Part shown: piece after piece, positions 54,883 through 64,000 of the stretch
Position numbering within the stretch: the stretch's first letter is position 1
Layout of the letters: each line of letters begins with the position of its first letter
NCBI RefSeq assembly: GCF_021347895.1
Contig: NC_067136.1
Span: forward strand, 124,001-188,000
From: Acanthochromis polyacanthus
Lineage: Eukaryota; Chordata; Actinopteri; Pomacentridae
Direction: 5' to 3'
DNA: 64,000 bases
Program-made: the position numbers and the translations under genes
The notes under the pieces: model-generated
The model's database searches: none
The model's input: the letters and a program-made list of their open reading frames with translations, nothing else
Told to the model about the DNA's origin: nothing

Positions 54883-57206
54883 TTACAGAAATGGACATCA
54901 GTTCCAGACAGTGGATGTCCTCCATGGAGCAGGACTTCCACTGGCCTCCCACAAACACTGACATCACGTCACACTTTTAGGAGGTGATTAACAAGAACGG
55001 TGCAGCTACTCATTACTGAGGCATTTTTTTAACATTTTATTTCTATTCTAGGGGTTTGTTTTTTTTATCTATGGTCTTAAACGTTTGATCAGTTGATGAA
55101 CAGCCTGTTTCAGTTTAATGGTTGTTTGCTTACTCAAATGTTTTCTGTCCCACTCCCGTTTCTTCTTTTTGCATTCTGAAGCTCTACTTAGAACATTCTT
55201 AAAAGTGCAAATGTTTTTTGCAATTTTTCAGCTGGTCTTAGAATTTTGATGAGGAGCGTATGAATGCTACCTTCAAAACTGCTTCCAGAGAACCTCATTA
55301 ACTAACCGCTCTGAAACCTTTTTTTTACATGGCTTATTAAAGGATACTTTGTAAAATCATTAAAAGAAGACGATCAATGACAATGTTAGGAGTATAACAT
55401 AACTGGATTGTTCACATTTTATTATAGATTAGTTCATTCATTCCAAGTTCTGCAGAAATCTGGGTCACCTTCACACAGGTAGCAGAAAGGGCCCAAAGAG
55501 CTGTGGTGTGTTTGATGTCAATGTCCGGTATTTGATGGAAGGAAAAGAAAAAAGTACACATCCTGATCCACTGGATTTCTGTATATTATACCGTACTGCA
55601 TATTCCACTGCAGTGTAGGACTGGCCTTCTATGTGCCAAAGCTGTGACAGAAAGAGAAAGAGTGAAACTCAGTCTTTTCTATTCTTTGCAGATCTTGAAC
55701 TAGACCAGTTTGACATAAAACTTACCTGATCATACAGCTGTGTGTAAATCTGGGAAAGTCCACACACTGTTGCTGTGAGTGATGGCAATCATTGTGAGTC
55801 TGTGTGTCACCGACCATGAAGTTACACCTGAAATAAACTGTAGATTTCAAAACATTTCTCTGAGACAGTGAGGACACATCTGATGCATCTATACACAGTT
55901 ATCTTTAAAATGTAATGTTTCACATGTAGGTCACCTTGATTCTGGATGTGCACCTCTTCACATCCACTTCAGCTTTAAAAAAAAACTAATACAAGATTAA
56001 ATTTATGATTAACTGAACCAACAGTAAATATGCTAAAAATGTCTTTAATCACAACTCACCAATGTGGTGTTATAAATGACAAAACAGAGTATTTGTGATT
56101 TTAAAAGGTTATCTGGCTAAACAAACAAACATCAAAGCATATGAGGCGCGCACTGCGGCTGTCAGTTTTCCTCAAACTTGAACTGTGGTCAAATGAGCCG
56201 CCCACACTCTGGACGTCACGCGGCTATTTAGCGTTATACGGTAATGTATCACCAGGGTGAGACGTCTGCTGAAAATATAGACTGCTTCTTCAGATTTTGA
56301 CTGTCAGTATCAGGAAATCCTTATGAGGTGACAAAGATCTCTCACTGTGGCTTGTCAGGGGTCATCCCAGCTACCACCATGCACAATATCACCTGATTTT
56401 ACTGTAGAATTTCAGAGAAAATTAATGTCAAAGTGTGCTGAAATTTCAATCGCCTAATGGCTGACTTTGACTGTCCATATCTGGAAATCGTGCATGGTGC
56501 ATCGACTCACCACTGGACTCAGAACCAAACGGTGTAAAAGTGCAGGCGAAGTTAAAAAATGATGCGACAATACAGCCACAGTAACAGAAAACACTTACTG
56601 AGGGTGCGGTCACACTGTGCATATATGTAAGATATATAACATATGATAAGCATGTTTACCAGATGAGGACACACAGTATGAGGATTAAAAACACGCTGAA
56701 CACAAATTCACTGACTGACAGAGACAGTTAGAGGCTAAACTTGTTCACAGCTTAAACACGACCATGTTAAAGGAAAATGGCAGACGGCGTGGGACGGTGA
56801 ACTAGAACTACATCTGAAACTTCCTACAGATATTTAGCATTAATGAATAAACTTTCTGTAGTTAAAACACAGCCATTTAACACAATCATTCTTAAATTAC
56901 ATTAAACAAAGCAGCTTTTTCATGCTTACAAATGACTCCACGTCCAGCAGACAAGCAGCCAAACAGAATTAGACTTTCAGAAAAACGTCAGCTTAAAGAC
57001 AGCGTCATGACGTCACTGTACGTCTCCTTATGGGCTTCAAAGTAATAATGAAACTGGCTGTGGGAACTTAGAAATGCTGGGTCAAGCAGACTTAAAACTG
57101 TGTAAGGGGTTCAGAGAAAGAAAATATTGAGTTCTTCTAACTGGATAACACATTTCAGTACAGTGTAATCACTGTATAAGTCAGCAGTACTGTTCAGGTT
57201 TACAGT

Positions 57207-58483
57207 CCATGTAAACAGATATCCAGGTTTGTTTGGCAGGGCAAGACGCCTAGAGTCAGATATGATACTCTCCAGCTTCCCAAAGAGAAAGGAGGAATAG
57301 CACTGCCAAAACTGAAAGAATATGATCAGGCAGCACAATTAAGATCCATATACTGTTGGTGTGATCCAGATTATAGCAGGAAGTGGAAAGATGTTGAGAA
57401 GGAACTCTAGAACAGCCAATTCAAAACCTCCTCTGTGACAGAGAAACCCATGAAAAACATCAAATATGTTTACATTCAATAACTACTCATACATTCAATG
57501 TTTGGTTTAGAACGCTCAAGAAACATAAAATCCAACAACAAAGTTTAAATGGATAGCGTATGATATTAAATGTGTGCCTGAGATATTTGACCAAAGCTAT
57601 AAATATTGGACAATAGGGGAGTTCCAGCTTGGTGTGTTCTGGAGAATAATGGGAAGCTGGAGAGTTTCCACAACCTGAAACAAAATGACCAACTTTAGAA
57701 AACATCTTCAAATGAGAGACTATTCTAAATAAAAAAAGAACTCCAGGTAGATTCCTCCATGGAAGAGAGCGATATGGTTCAAATAATGACCAAAGCACAC
57801 AAAGGCAGCAGTGTTAGGACAATCTCTATTCTATAGAAAGCTTTAGTAAATGCAGACAAACATACAACTAAAAACGTTAAGACAAAATGGGAAAAAGAAT
57901 TCAACATAATAATCAAAGAGAGAGATTGGCTGAAGATGTGGAAACTTCATCACACGACTACTAGCTCTGATGTGGAGGGAGTTCACCTGGAAACATCTCA
58001 TTTTTATTCCACCAAAGCTAAAAGTAAACAGTTACAGACACATCAGAAATGCTGCAGAGAATGTGGAGGATTAGATGTCCACCATTCACACGTTTTCTGG
58101 AAATGTCCAAAACTTTCAGAAAATCATCTCTAATGTCCTGAGAAAAGTACTTGGTTTTACGATCCTGATGAAACCTGAATTCTTTTATTGATGTGAGTTT
58201 GATGATGGTACTGTCCATGACTGTGATGAATATTTGATAAAGATAATGTTAATGGCTGCAAAAAATGTAGAACAAGGAAATGGGGACAAAACACTGTCCC
58301 ATCAAAGAAACAATGGAGGACGTATTCACCATGGAAAAACTAAGCCACCGATTACAAGAACCACAAATGGACAAAAAATGGACATTCTACATACAAAACA
58401 ATTAAGACTGTGCAACCCAGACATTTTGTTTGTTTGTTTTTGTTACTGATGTATTGTAAAATTTAATAAAACATAATTGTCAA
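57207..58483 (+). mobile_element. L1-type LINE, part 2 (3' end)
   Basis: Resumes with RFVWQGKTPRVRYDTLQLPK and ALPKLKEYDQAAQLRSI, the region after the reverse transcriptase. It ends with the Cys/His motif CCRECGGLDVHHSHVFWKCP typical of L1 C-termini. The 3' tail is AATAAAACATAATTGTCAA, followed by the right target-site duplication. Broken by stops. Confidence 0.88.
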
Positions 58484-58501
58484 TAAAAAGCAGCTTCTTC
58501 T
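58484..58501 (+). repeat. L1 target-site duplication, right copy
   Basis: Identical to 50004-50021. Together they bracket 8.46 kb of inserted DNA. Confidence 0.9.
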
Positions 58502-58722
58502 CCTGCAGAAGTTTTCCTTCAGTTTCCTGCATCGGTCGGTTTGTCAGTGAAGGCAGCAGGCGTGTCAGAGTTGTCGGAGCTTTATCAGAGTTCCTGAACG
58601 TCCCCTGAGGTCAGATATCAGCTGGACTCAGAGTTTTATCTCACTTCCTGCCGTCAGTTTTATGCTCGGTGAATTCCTTCTGTCGTCTTCATTCTCAGAC
58701 CGACGGTCCTTCAGGCTCCACC

Positions 58723-58875
58723 ATGAGGCTCTTCATCCTCCTCGTGTCCCACGTTGCCATGGTTGCAGCGGTGGCCGGTTGCCACGACGACACAGACAAA
58801 GACCACCGGCCGAGGAAGAACTGCACGGCGGCCGGTTTCAGTGACATCCCGGCGGGACTCGAACCCACGACACAG
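58723..58875 (+). CDS. gp1ba: gp1ba-like coding exon 1 (residues 1-51)
   Basis: Signal peptide and N-terminal cap, including KNCTAAGFSDIPAGL, with the LRRNT-like Cys and the first half-repeat. A possible 5' UTR acceptor, CATTCTCAG, precedes 58699. Donor CAG|GTACAT, phase 0. Confidence 0.82.
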
Positions 58876-61800
58876 GTACATCTGCAACCAGAAGATCTGC
58901 AGAAGGTTCTCATGAATCCAGGACTTTCCTGTAGTTCCTCAGATTAATTCTGCCTAAATATGAAACGATCTAGATCAGCGGTGTCCAACATGAGGCCCAT
59001 GGTCCAAAAGTGGTCCTCCAGAGGGTCCAATCCGGTCCTCAAAGTGTAAAAATTACAGAGAAGACATTAACTGCAGATTGTAAATTAGTAAAACTATAAA
59101 TTTAAAATCATTTCTAGACCATGACAAGTTGTTTGGATCATAAAGTAAAATACCAGATTGTTCTTTTGTCGTTTCATGTCTCGTTTTTGTTTTTTGTCTT
59201 TTATTTTGTCTGCCTTTTGTTGCTTGTCTCATGATTCAGTTGTTTTGTTTTCTTTTTGTCTTGCTTGTGTTTTCTTTTTCATTTCTTTGTCGCTTCATGA
59301 CTTTCGCCTGTTTTTGTTTTGTATTATGTCGTTTGTCTCATTTTTAATCATTTTGTTTCTCATTTTTCTAATATTTTGTCAAGTAAAATACGAGATTTTT
59401 CGTTGTTCTTTTTTGTCGCTTTGTCTTGTTTTTCCAATATTTTTTCTTGTTTTTTTGTCTGACTTTTCTCTCATGTTTTTGTCGTTTTGTTCCTTTTGTT
59501 GTCATTTTTTGTCTTGGTTTTGTCCATTTTTTGTCACATTTTGACTGTTTTGTCTAACATTTTGTCTCATTTTTGTCGTTTTGTTTCATTTTTGTAATAT
59601 TTTGTCTTGTTTTTGTTGTTTTCTGTCTTTTTTGTCTGTCTTTTGTCATGTTGATCATAAAGTAAATCCTCTGTGGTTCAGCTCCAGGTGACTAAATGTT
59701 GTGTTCTTTTGTAGACACTCTGTGATGTGGAGGTTGTAATGTGGAAATAATGAACTTGAATTTATTTTTCTCCATGAACTTCAGGTTGTTCATGATGTTT
59801 AGTAAAAAGATAATTCCTTAAATGTGAACATTTGTGCAGTAAAACAAAGGAACCATGAGGAGCTGTGGTTATTTACAGGTTATCATGCTGTGGTTTTACT
59901 GGATCAAACTGGACTAGAAGGAGTTTAACACCCCTGGTCTAGTCGGTGCCGTTCTTTCCTTTACATTAATTTGTAAACAAAATGAGAAGCTTAACAGTTA
60001 TTTTCAGTTTAACAGAGCAAAGTGTAACTTAGATGAATTCTAAACTGCTTAACTTCATCTATAAATGTTTTATTGCTGCTGTTCAGCCTGAAATACTTAA
60101 GAATTTATGTTGAGTCAAAACTTTCCCCAACCAGCTGCTCCAGATGTTTTATAAACCTGCAATTATTAAAGAGCTAACCCAGAACCATCTTTTTAATGAT
60201 CTCCAGGTACAAATGAGTTCTGATGATTACAATTAAACGCCTCAGAGTGACGAGGAAATTCCACTTTCTGTGTTTATTTTTGGTACTTTTGAAACTCTTC
60301 CGCACAGTTTCCTCCAGAGGAAACGTCTTCTTATCTGGGTTCTGCAGAGCTTCAGCCTCGACAGAACAATAAAAACAAACGTTCAGTTAAACGTTGAGAT
60401 GAGTGGAAACCTGACAGATCCGTTCTCTGCTTCAGGTTCTGCTGTTCCCCAACAACCTGTTCTCCAGCCTGTCCTGGTCCTCCTTCCAGGTCTTCACAAA
60501 GATCCATGAGATCGACCTGACGGGAAACAAGGTGTCTGTCTGTCCATCCGTCCGTCTGTCCGTCCGTCCGTCCGTCCATCTGAAATAAAGCCCAGTGAAA
60601 CCAGCTAACGTCGATCTTTCGGTGATTTCTCCCTCCAGGTTCCAGACGTGACCCCCAGCGTCGCTCCCATCCTGCCCAGCCTCAGTGTCCTCCGGCTGGG
60701 CTCCAACCGGCTGACGTCCCTCCCTGCCGACTCCTTCACCGCCTGTCCGGCTCTGACTGAACTCCACCTGGGGAACAACGTCATCAACTCTCTGAACAAC
60801 GGCAGCTTCAACGGACTGAGCAGGCTGGAGGTCAGAGGGATCCACCAACACTACAACTGGACTTGTTTCTGTCTGTCTGGTCGCTGTGTCTCTGTTTGCT
60901 GTGAATTACCATCTGTTTGTGTTCATTTTCCGTTAGTTGTTATTTTTTAGCCTGTTTCTGTTTTTTCTCGTGCATTCACCCCTCAGATCCTGGACCTGTC
61001 ATCCAATCACATCAAGGTTCTTCCTGATCTCATGCTCCGCCCCCTTGCAGCCATAGAAACCATCTACCTGGAGAGTAACAAGGTGAGAAACATCAACAGA
61101 TCTAAACTGAGGATACGAGCTGCTGTGGACTCTGTCACCTGTAGGGGGCGACAGTCTGCAGGTCTAAAGCTGGAGGATTTTTCTGTTTGGTCTCAGATCA
61201 GCGTGATGCCGAATGATTGGTTCAGCGAGAAGGAGGAGGTGAATTACCTGTACCTCTCAGCCAATCCCTGGGCCTGCTCCTGCTCCCTCGATTATCTGCA
61301 CGGCTACCTGAAGGAAAACGACGACATCGTCTACGTGAGGGATGGACCTATAATTAGTCGCAACGTGGACAGTGTGGTGGGTCACACAAACAGAATAAAC
61401 TAGCAAACAACAAGTAAAGACAGAACAAGTAGACTGAAATCTGAGCTTTATTGCTTTGACTTCTCATATTTGGGGATTTTTGTTCCTAGGTGCTCAGAAA
61501 TAGTTAAATATCTTTAGTATGCGGTGACAAAAAAATACAAACTAGACAGAAAACAACAACAAACGAAACATAAATTACAAAAAGAGACACAACAAAATAC
61601 GAGGTAGAAAATGACAAACGCAATACTGAATATAATATGAGAAAACCAAGACAGAATAAAAATGACACTGTCCACCGTATCACTGGGGTTTTCTTTATTA
61701 AACCGAGTATCTGCTGCCTCAGGTTTTATTTACTCCATTGATCAGATCATTGTTGAACTAATTCCACTGCCGAAAATATTTTTCTAGTGACAGAGCAAAA

Positions 61801-64000
61801 CACTTTGCAGGTTTAATATCCTATAGGATGTGGAGAATACCGAGTTTGTGGAGATTCTCAAAGGAGAACAGCAGTCACTTCTATAGTGGATCAGACCGTC
61901 AGAACTTCCTTTTCAATGGTTAGTTTACGTCGATGTAAATGTACCTCCATTATTAGTTCCATGCCACATAAGAACAAGAAAAGTAATAATGTCTGTTGTT
62001 GTTGGCCTCCGACCTTCTCACCGTTTTCAACACCTGTGGAACCAGAAGGTTCTACTGACAGAAATAGTTCCACAGCAGCGACACATAGATCATAAATGAT
62101 CATCTAAAGCATCATTATTGGTTTTACTTTAAGTATACAGTCAAAAAAAGTTTGACTTTGCATTGAAACATTGTAAAAACAAGAACAGGAGGTACTCGAC
62201 TTACAGCGTTTCATCGTTACATCAGAACTGGTTACATGGAACTAGTTGATGAGCACAGCGGATGAATACGTCGTCACACGGTGCTATCAGACGGCTTTGT
62301 TTCCATTCTCCGGTTGTACTCCACCTTGGATTCTGCTACATTCACTAACTTTTTGTCCTTCGTTATGGCTTCTAGCATAAGTCAGACTCTTCTGATGCTG
62401 AAAGAAAAGGAAAGCCGTCTCCATGGAAATGAAATTAGACAGAATAAAACGCTGGGAACAGAAACACCGACCAACATGGGTCAAGTTGTAGAAACAGGTC
62501 AACATATTGTAGCGACCCTCTGATGAATGAGTGAGACTTTATCTGGTTCTCTGCTGGTTTATTGAACCTAACCTAACCCCATAACTTAGCTCCAGAATAA
62601 CTAGAAAACCCCATAACTTAGCTCCAGAATTAGCCGCCGTTCCCAGCTCTCTCTACTGCTGACTCTCTGAGGTGAGCTAACTGAAAATGGCACGTTCACT
62701 GACATTAGGTAAATCTGGAACTGAACAATAAACATTGAAAGATCAACAACAATGTCAGTCTGTTACAATATTATGTTATCTTCTAGTAAAATGATTCATA
62801 CGTGCATGAAAGTCGGTGATATTCATGACTTTATGACGAACTGATTGATATTGTGATGCACGGAACAGCTTTGTTTGTTTTTTTACGGAGTTCTGAGTTA
62901 TGGTAAAAACTGACTTACGATGCTCTGTAGGAACGTAAGTCGAGGACCTCCTGTATTCTCAGATTTTCCCTAAAGTCTGCATCAGTTTCATCTTGAGACT
63001 TTTCTTCAGACTTTCTGTTGGGATGCTGTAAGTTACTCCTTTCGGGTTTCTGTTCTCAGGTGTGCGACTCTCCAAAGCATCTCGAGGGGAAACCTGTGGT
63101 CGAACTGGAAGAATCAGACTTTTGTTCACCTACAACAGTATCGAGTTCACGTGGAGATTTCTACCAGCCGAAAGACCCAACTACTACCATTGTTCCTGTA
63201 ACTACTGCTGATGCTACTCCTTCTCCTCCTCCTTCTCCTCCTCCAACTACTACTACTACTACTGCCACTACTACTACTACTGCTCCTACTACTAGTACTA
63301 CTGCCGCTACTACTACTGCTACTACTACAACTACTGCTACTACTGCTGCTGCTCGTCCTACTACTCCCACATTTAGCATTATACCACCATTTGTAGAGGT
63401 ATACACTGACCACCCAAGGGTAGTCACATGGTACCAAACTTTCACCAGACTCATCGAATGGTTCGATCATTCAGGCTTAGAGGAAGAAACACAGGAAGCA
63501 TCCATTGAGCTGCAAGACTTTTCTACTCGTTCCACTTTTACCACGTCAACTGAAGGTCCGACCGAACCCTCTCCAGTAGCCGTAACGTTGATGGAGCTCC
63601 CGACAAGAACGACCATCGAGTCGACCCCATCGTGGGGATCTGGCACCGAATCCGGTAAGCGGTGGCGCCGTAAAGTAACCGCTGCGGGGGTTTTCTGCAT
63701 TTGGTTGTTCGCCGGCTACTTCCTGTTGAGCGCAGCGACGGCAGCATGCATGGTGGTGACTCTAGTGAGGCTTTTGGTGTGGTACAGGAGATTGTACCGG
63801 CCACTGTTGAGGAGAATCGGAGGCGGAGTGATGATGGTGACGTACAGCCAGACGGAGCAGGAGGAGGCGACAGGAGGAGGCATGACGTCGCGGTATCGCT
63901 CGGTTCTGTTCATCAACAGAGACAGAGGCGACACCACAGCAGCAGAGGGTGATGGCGAAGAGAGAGGAGTGTACCGGAAGACTCTATACCGCCTGCAGAA
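58723..64000 (+). CDS. gp1ba: GP1BA-like leucine-rich-repeat receptor, at least six coding exons, incomplete at window end
   Basis: Residue layout: signal peptide MRLFILLVSHVAMVAAVAG (1-19); Cys-containing N-cap with C20 and C34; about six leucine-rich repeats (60-200); Cys-rich C-cap NPWACSCSLDYL to SDFC (about 204-261); Thr/Pro stalk (about 279-345); membrane-proximal region; transmembrane helix about 446-475 (VFCIWLFAGYFLLSAATAAC); cytoplasmic tail of at least 75 residues. This order is that of the platelet receptor subunit GPIb-alpha, which binds von Willebrand factor; fish thrombocytes would be the expected site. Linkage to KIF1C, as in human 17p13, supports the name. Overall identity is modest, so a GP1BA-related paralogue is possible. 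The ATG has a good context (CACCATGA). No stop before base 64000. Confidence 0.8.
58970..59945. mobile_element. hAT-like non-autonomous element in gp1ba intron 1
   Basis: The left end TCTAGATCAGCGGTGTCCAA is roughly the inverse of the right end TTTAACACCCCTGGTCTAG. The ends resemble the GGTGTCAAAC-type termini of fish hAT elements. The middle (59160-59650) is a T-rich TTTTGTCGTTTTGTCTTG repeat. Confidence 0.6.
59946..60435. other. gp1ba intron 1 remainder
   Basis: AT-rich unique sequence with no exon recognised, ending in the acceptor TCTGCTTCAG. Confidence 0.5.
60436..60531 (+). CDS. gp1ba: gp1ba-like coding exon 2 (residues 52-83)
   Basis: Encodes VLLFPNNLFSSLSWSSFQVF and TKIHEIDLTGNK, the first leucine-rich repeats. 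96 bases, phase 0 on both sides. Confidence 0.85.
60532..60585. repeat. (GTCC/GTCT)n microsatellite
   Basis: Tetranucleotide tract directly after the exon 2 donor. Confidence 0.9.
60639..60830 (+). CDS. gp1ba: gp1ba-like coding exon 3 (residues 84-147)
   Basis: Encodes repeats LSVLRLGSNRLTSLPADSF and LTELHLGNNVINSLNNGSF. 192 bases, exactly twice exon 2, phase 0. Confidence 0.9.
60987..61082 (+). CDS. gp1ba: gp1ba-like coding exon 4 (residues 148-179)
   Basis: Encodes ILDLSSNHIKVLPDLMLRPL and AAIETIYLESNK. 96 bases, phase 0; donor AAG|GTGAGA. Confidence 0.9.
61197..61376 (+). CDS. gp1ba: gp1ba-like coding exon 5 (residues 180-239)
   Basis: Encodes the last repeat (VNYLYLSANPW) and the C-cap start ACSCSLDYLHGYLKEN. 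The remaining C-cap cysteines lie in the next exon. Donor GTG|GTGGGT, phase 0. Confidence 0.9.
61383..62186. other. gp1ba intron 5, left part
   Basis: AT-rich sequence with an AAACAACAACAAACG and ACAAAAAGAGACACAA patch near 61550-61660. No exon recognised. Confidence 0.5.
62187..62954 (-). mobile_element. dispersed transposon, copy 2, with terminal inverted repeats
   Basis: Begins AGGAGGTACTCGACTTAC and ends GTAAGTCGAGGACCTCCT, an 18-base inverted pair with one mismatch. The interior matches 9240-9525 in reverse complement. Includes a CCCCATAACTTAGCTCCAGA direct repeat at about 62580/62610. No intact transposase; likely non-autonomous. Confidence 0.75.
63060..64000 (+). CDS. gp1ba: gp1ba-like coding exon 6, runs off the window (residues 240-552+)
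   Basis: Encodes the end of the C-cap (VCDSPKHLEG to SDFC), an RGD tripeptide at 63150-63158, the Thr/Pro stalk made largely of ACT codons, an acidic patch LEEETQEASIELQ, the basic KRWRRK, a transmembrane helix and a basic then mixed tail (LVWYRRLYRPLLRR). The frame is open to base 64000. A GGTAAGC at 63653-63659 looks like a donor, but the reading frame across it makes the membrane helix, so I take it as unused. Confidence 0.85.
   Translation, partial: MCDSPKHLEGKPVVELEESDFCSPTTVSSSRGDFYQPKDPTTTIVPVTTADATPSPPPSPPPTTTTTTATTTTTAPTTSTTAATTTATTTTTATTAAARPTTPTFSIIPPFVEVYTDHPRVVTWYQTFTRLIEWFDHSGLEEETQEASIELQDFSTRSTFTTSTEGPTEPSPVAVTLMELPTRTTIESTPSWGSGTESGKRWRRKVTAAGVFCIWLFAGYFLLSAATAACMVVTLVRLLVWYRRLYRPLLRRIGGGVMMVTYSQTEQEEATGGGMTSRYRSVLFINRDRGDTTAAEGDGEERGVYRKTLYRLQ
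63205..63365 (+). repeat. gp1ba: coding trinucleotide repeat (ACT/CCT)n in the mucin-like stalk
   Basis: Nearly pure triplets translated as Thr, Pro, Ser and Ala. The antisense ORFs (97 and 107 codons) and the plus-frame Leu-rich ORF are shadows. Confidence 0.93.

Larger units (their letters stand above)
53362..55265 (+). mobile_element. Tc1-like transposon nested in the DNA element
   Basis: Long inverted ends: 53362-53490 pairs with about 55125-55262 (shared TACGCT, AGAGCTTCAAAATGCAAAAA, GAAGAAATGGGAGT, ATTTGAGTAA). The plus frame at 53630 reads MAKTKKLSLLESRRIVELHK, the N-terminal helix-turn-helix of a Tc1-like transposase. Later GTTTTATTCTCTGATGAG and GATCTAAAGTCCAACTGAG mark the DDE region. 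Stops and gaps show it is dead. Confidence 0.85.
52026..57206. mobile_element. DNA transposon inserted into the L1
   Basis: Starts CACTGTAAACCCGGATAAG and ends CAGGTTTACAGT, inverted over about 10 bases. L1 coding sequence stops at its left edge and resumes (RFVWQGKTPR) just right of its right edge. Near 52900-53220 the minus strand holds a decayed coding segment (LMYALHLADP, FIQRAVMGLDDG) that I recall from uncharacterised fish repeat proteins. 55400-57000 is otherwise unassigned. The superfamily is not determined. Confidence 0.6.

Noticed and set aside
63147..63470. Minus-strand ORFs opposite the gp1ba stalk
   Set aside because: Shadows of the coding ACT repeat; the plus frame continues smoothly from the C-cap into a membrane helix.

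Overview
The window is animal nuclear DNA, most likely from a ray-finned (teleost) fish. The basis is vertebrate exon/intron structure with GT-AG junctions, many GT/CA microsatellites and minisatellites, Tc1-like, hAT-like and L1-like transposon remnants, and a CA-flanked dispersed repeat with ACCCTAACCCTAACC-type words of a kind I remember from teleost introns. The species cannot be named from sequence alone.

About 1-48.4 kb is one plus-strand gene, a kinesin-3 motor recognised as KIF1C. A GC-rich CpG-island promoter and a non-coding first exon (donor at 1449/1450) are followed by a 14.5 kb first intron. Twenty-seven coding exons then run from the ATG at 15958 to the stop at 45948-45950, with a probable poly(A) signal at 48399. 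The spliced protein is about 1262 residues: motor head (exons 1-12), neck and linker, FHA domain (exons 17-20), coiled coils and KIF1 stalk, and a disordered tail ending in a conserved RRQFSAPDL block. No PH domain is present, which fits KIF1C and not KIF1A/KIF1B. The frame is consistent through all junctions except for one missing base in a G run of the last exon.

Most introns carry their own tandem repeat. In several places the repeat unit contains the splice site of the adjoining exon: the exon 4 acceptor is present seven times, the exon 6 donor four times, the exon 12 donor sequence seeds about 109 copies of a 34-bp unit, and the exon 22 acceptor is present twice. This exon-edge satellite pattern is the most unusual thing in the window.

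From 48.4 to 58.5 kb there is no host gene. A decayed tandem repeat comes first, then a 5'-truncated, stop-riddled L1-type retrotransposon bounded by an 18-bp target-site duplication (50004-50021 and 58484-58501). The L1 is split by a 5.2 kb DNA element, which contains a Tc1-like element, which itself holds a further insertion.

From 58.7 kb to the window end is a second plus-strand gene, a platelet glycoprotein Ib alpha (GP1BA)-like receptor: signal peptide, about six leucine-rich repeats, Cys-rich C-cap, Thr/Pro mucin-like stalk, one transmembrane helix and the start of a cytoplasmic tail. It is split over at least six coding exons and its stop lies beyond base 64000. KIF1C and GP1BA also lie close together on human 17p13, so the pairing supports both assignments. 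The two gene products are not expected to work together; one is an intracellular microtubule motor and the other a cell-surface adhesion receptor.
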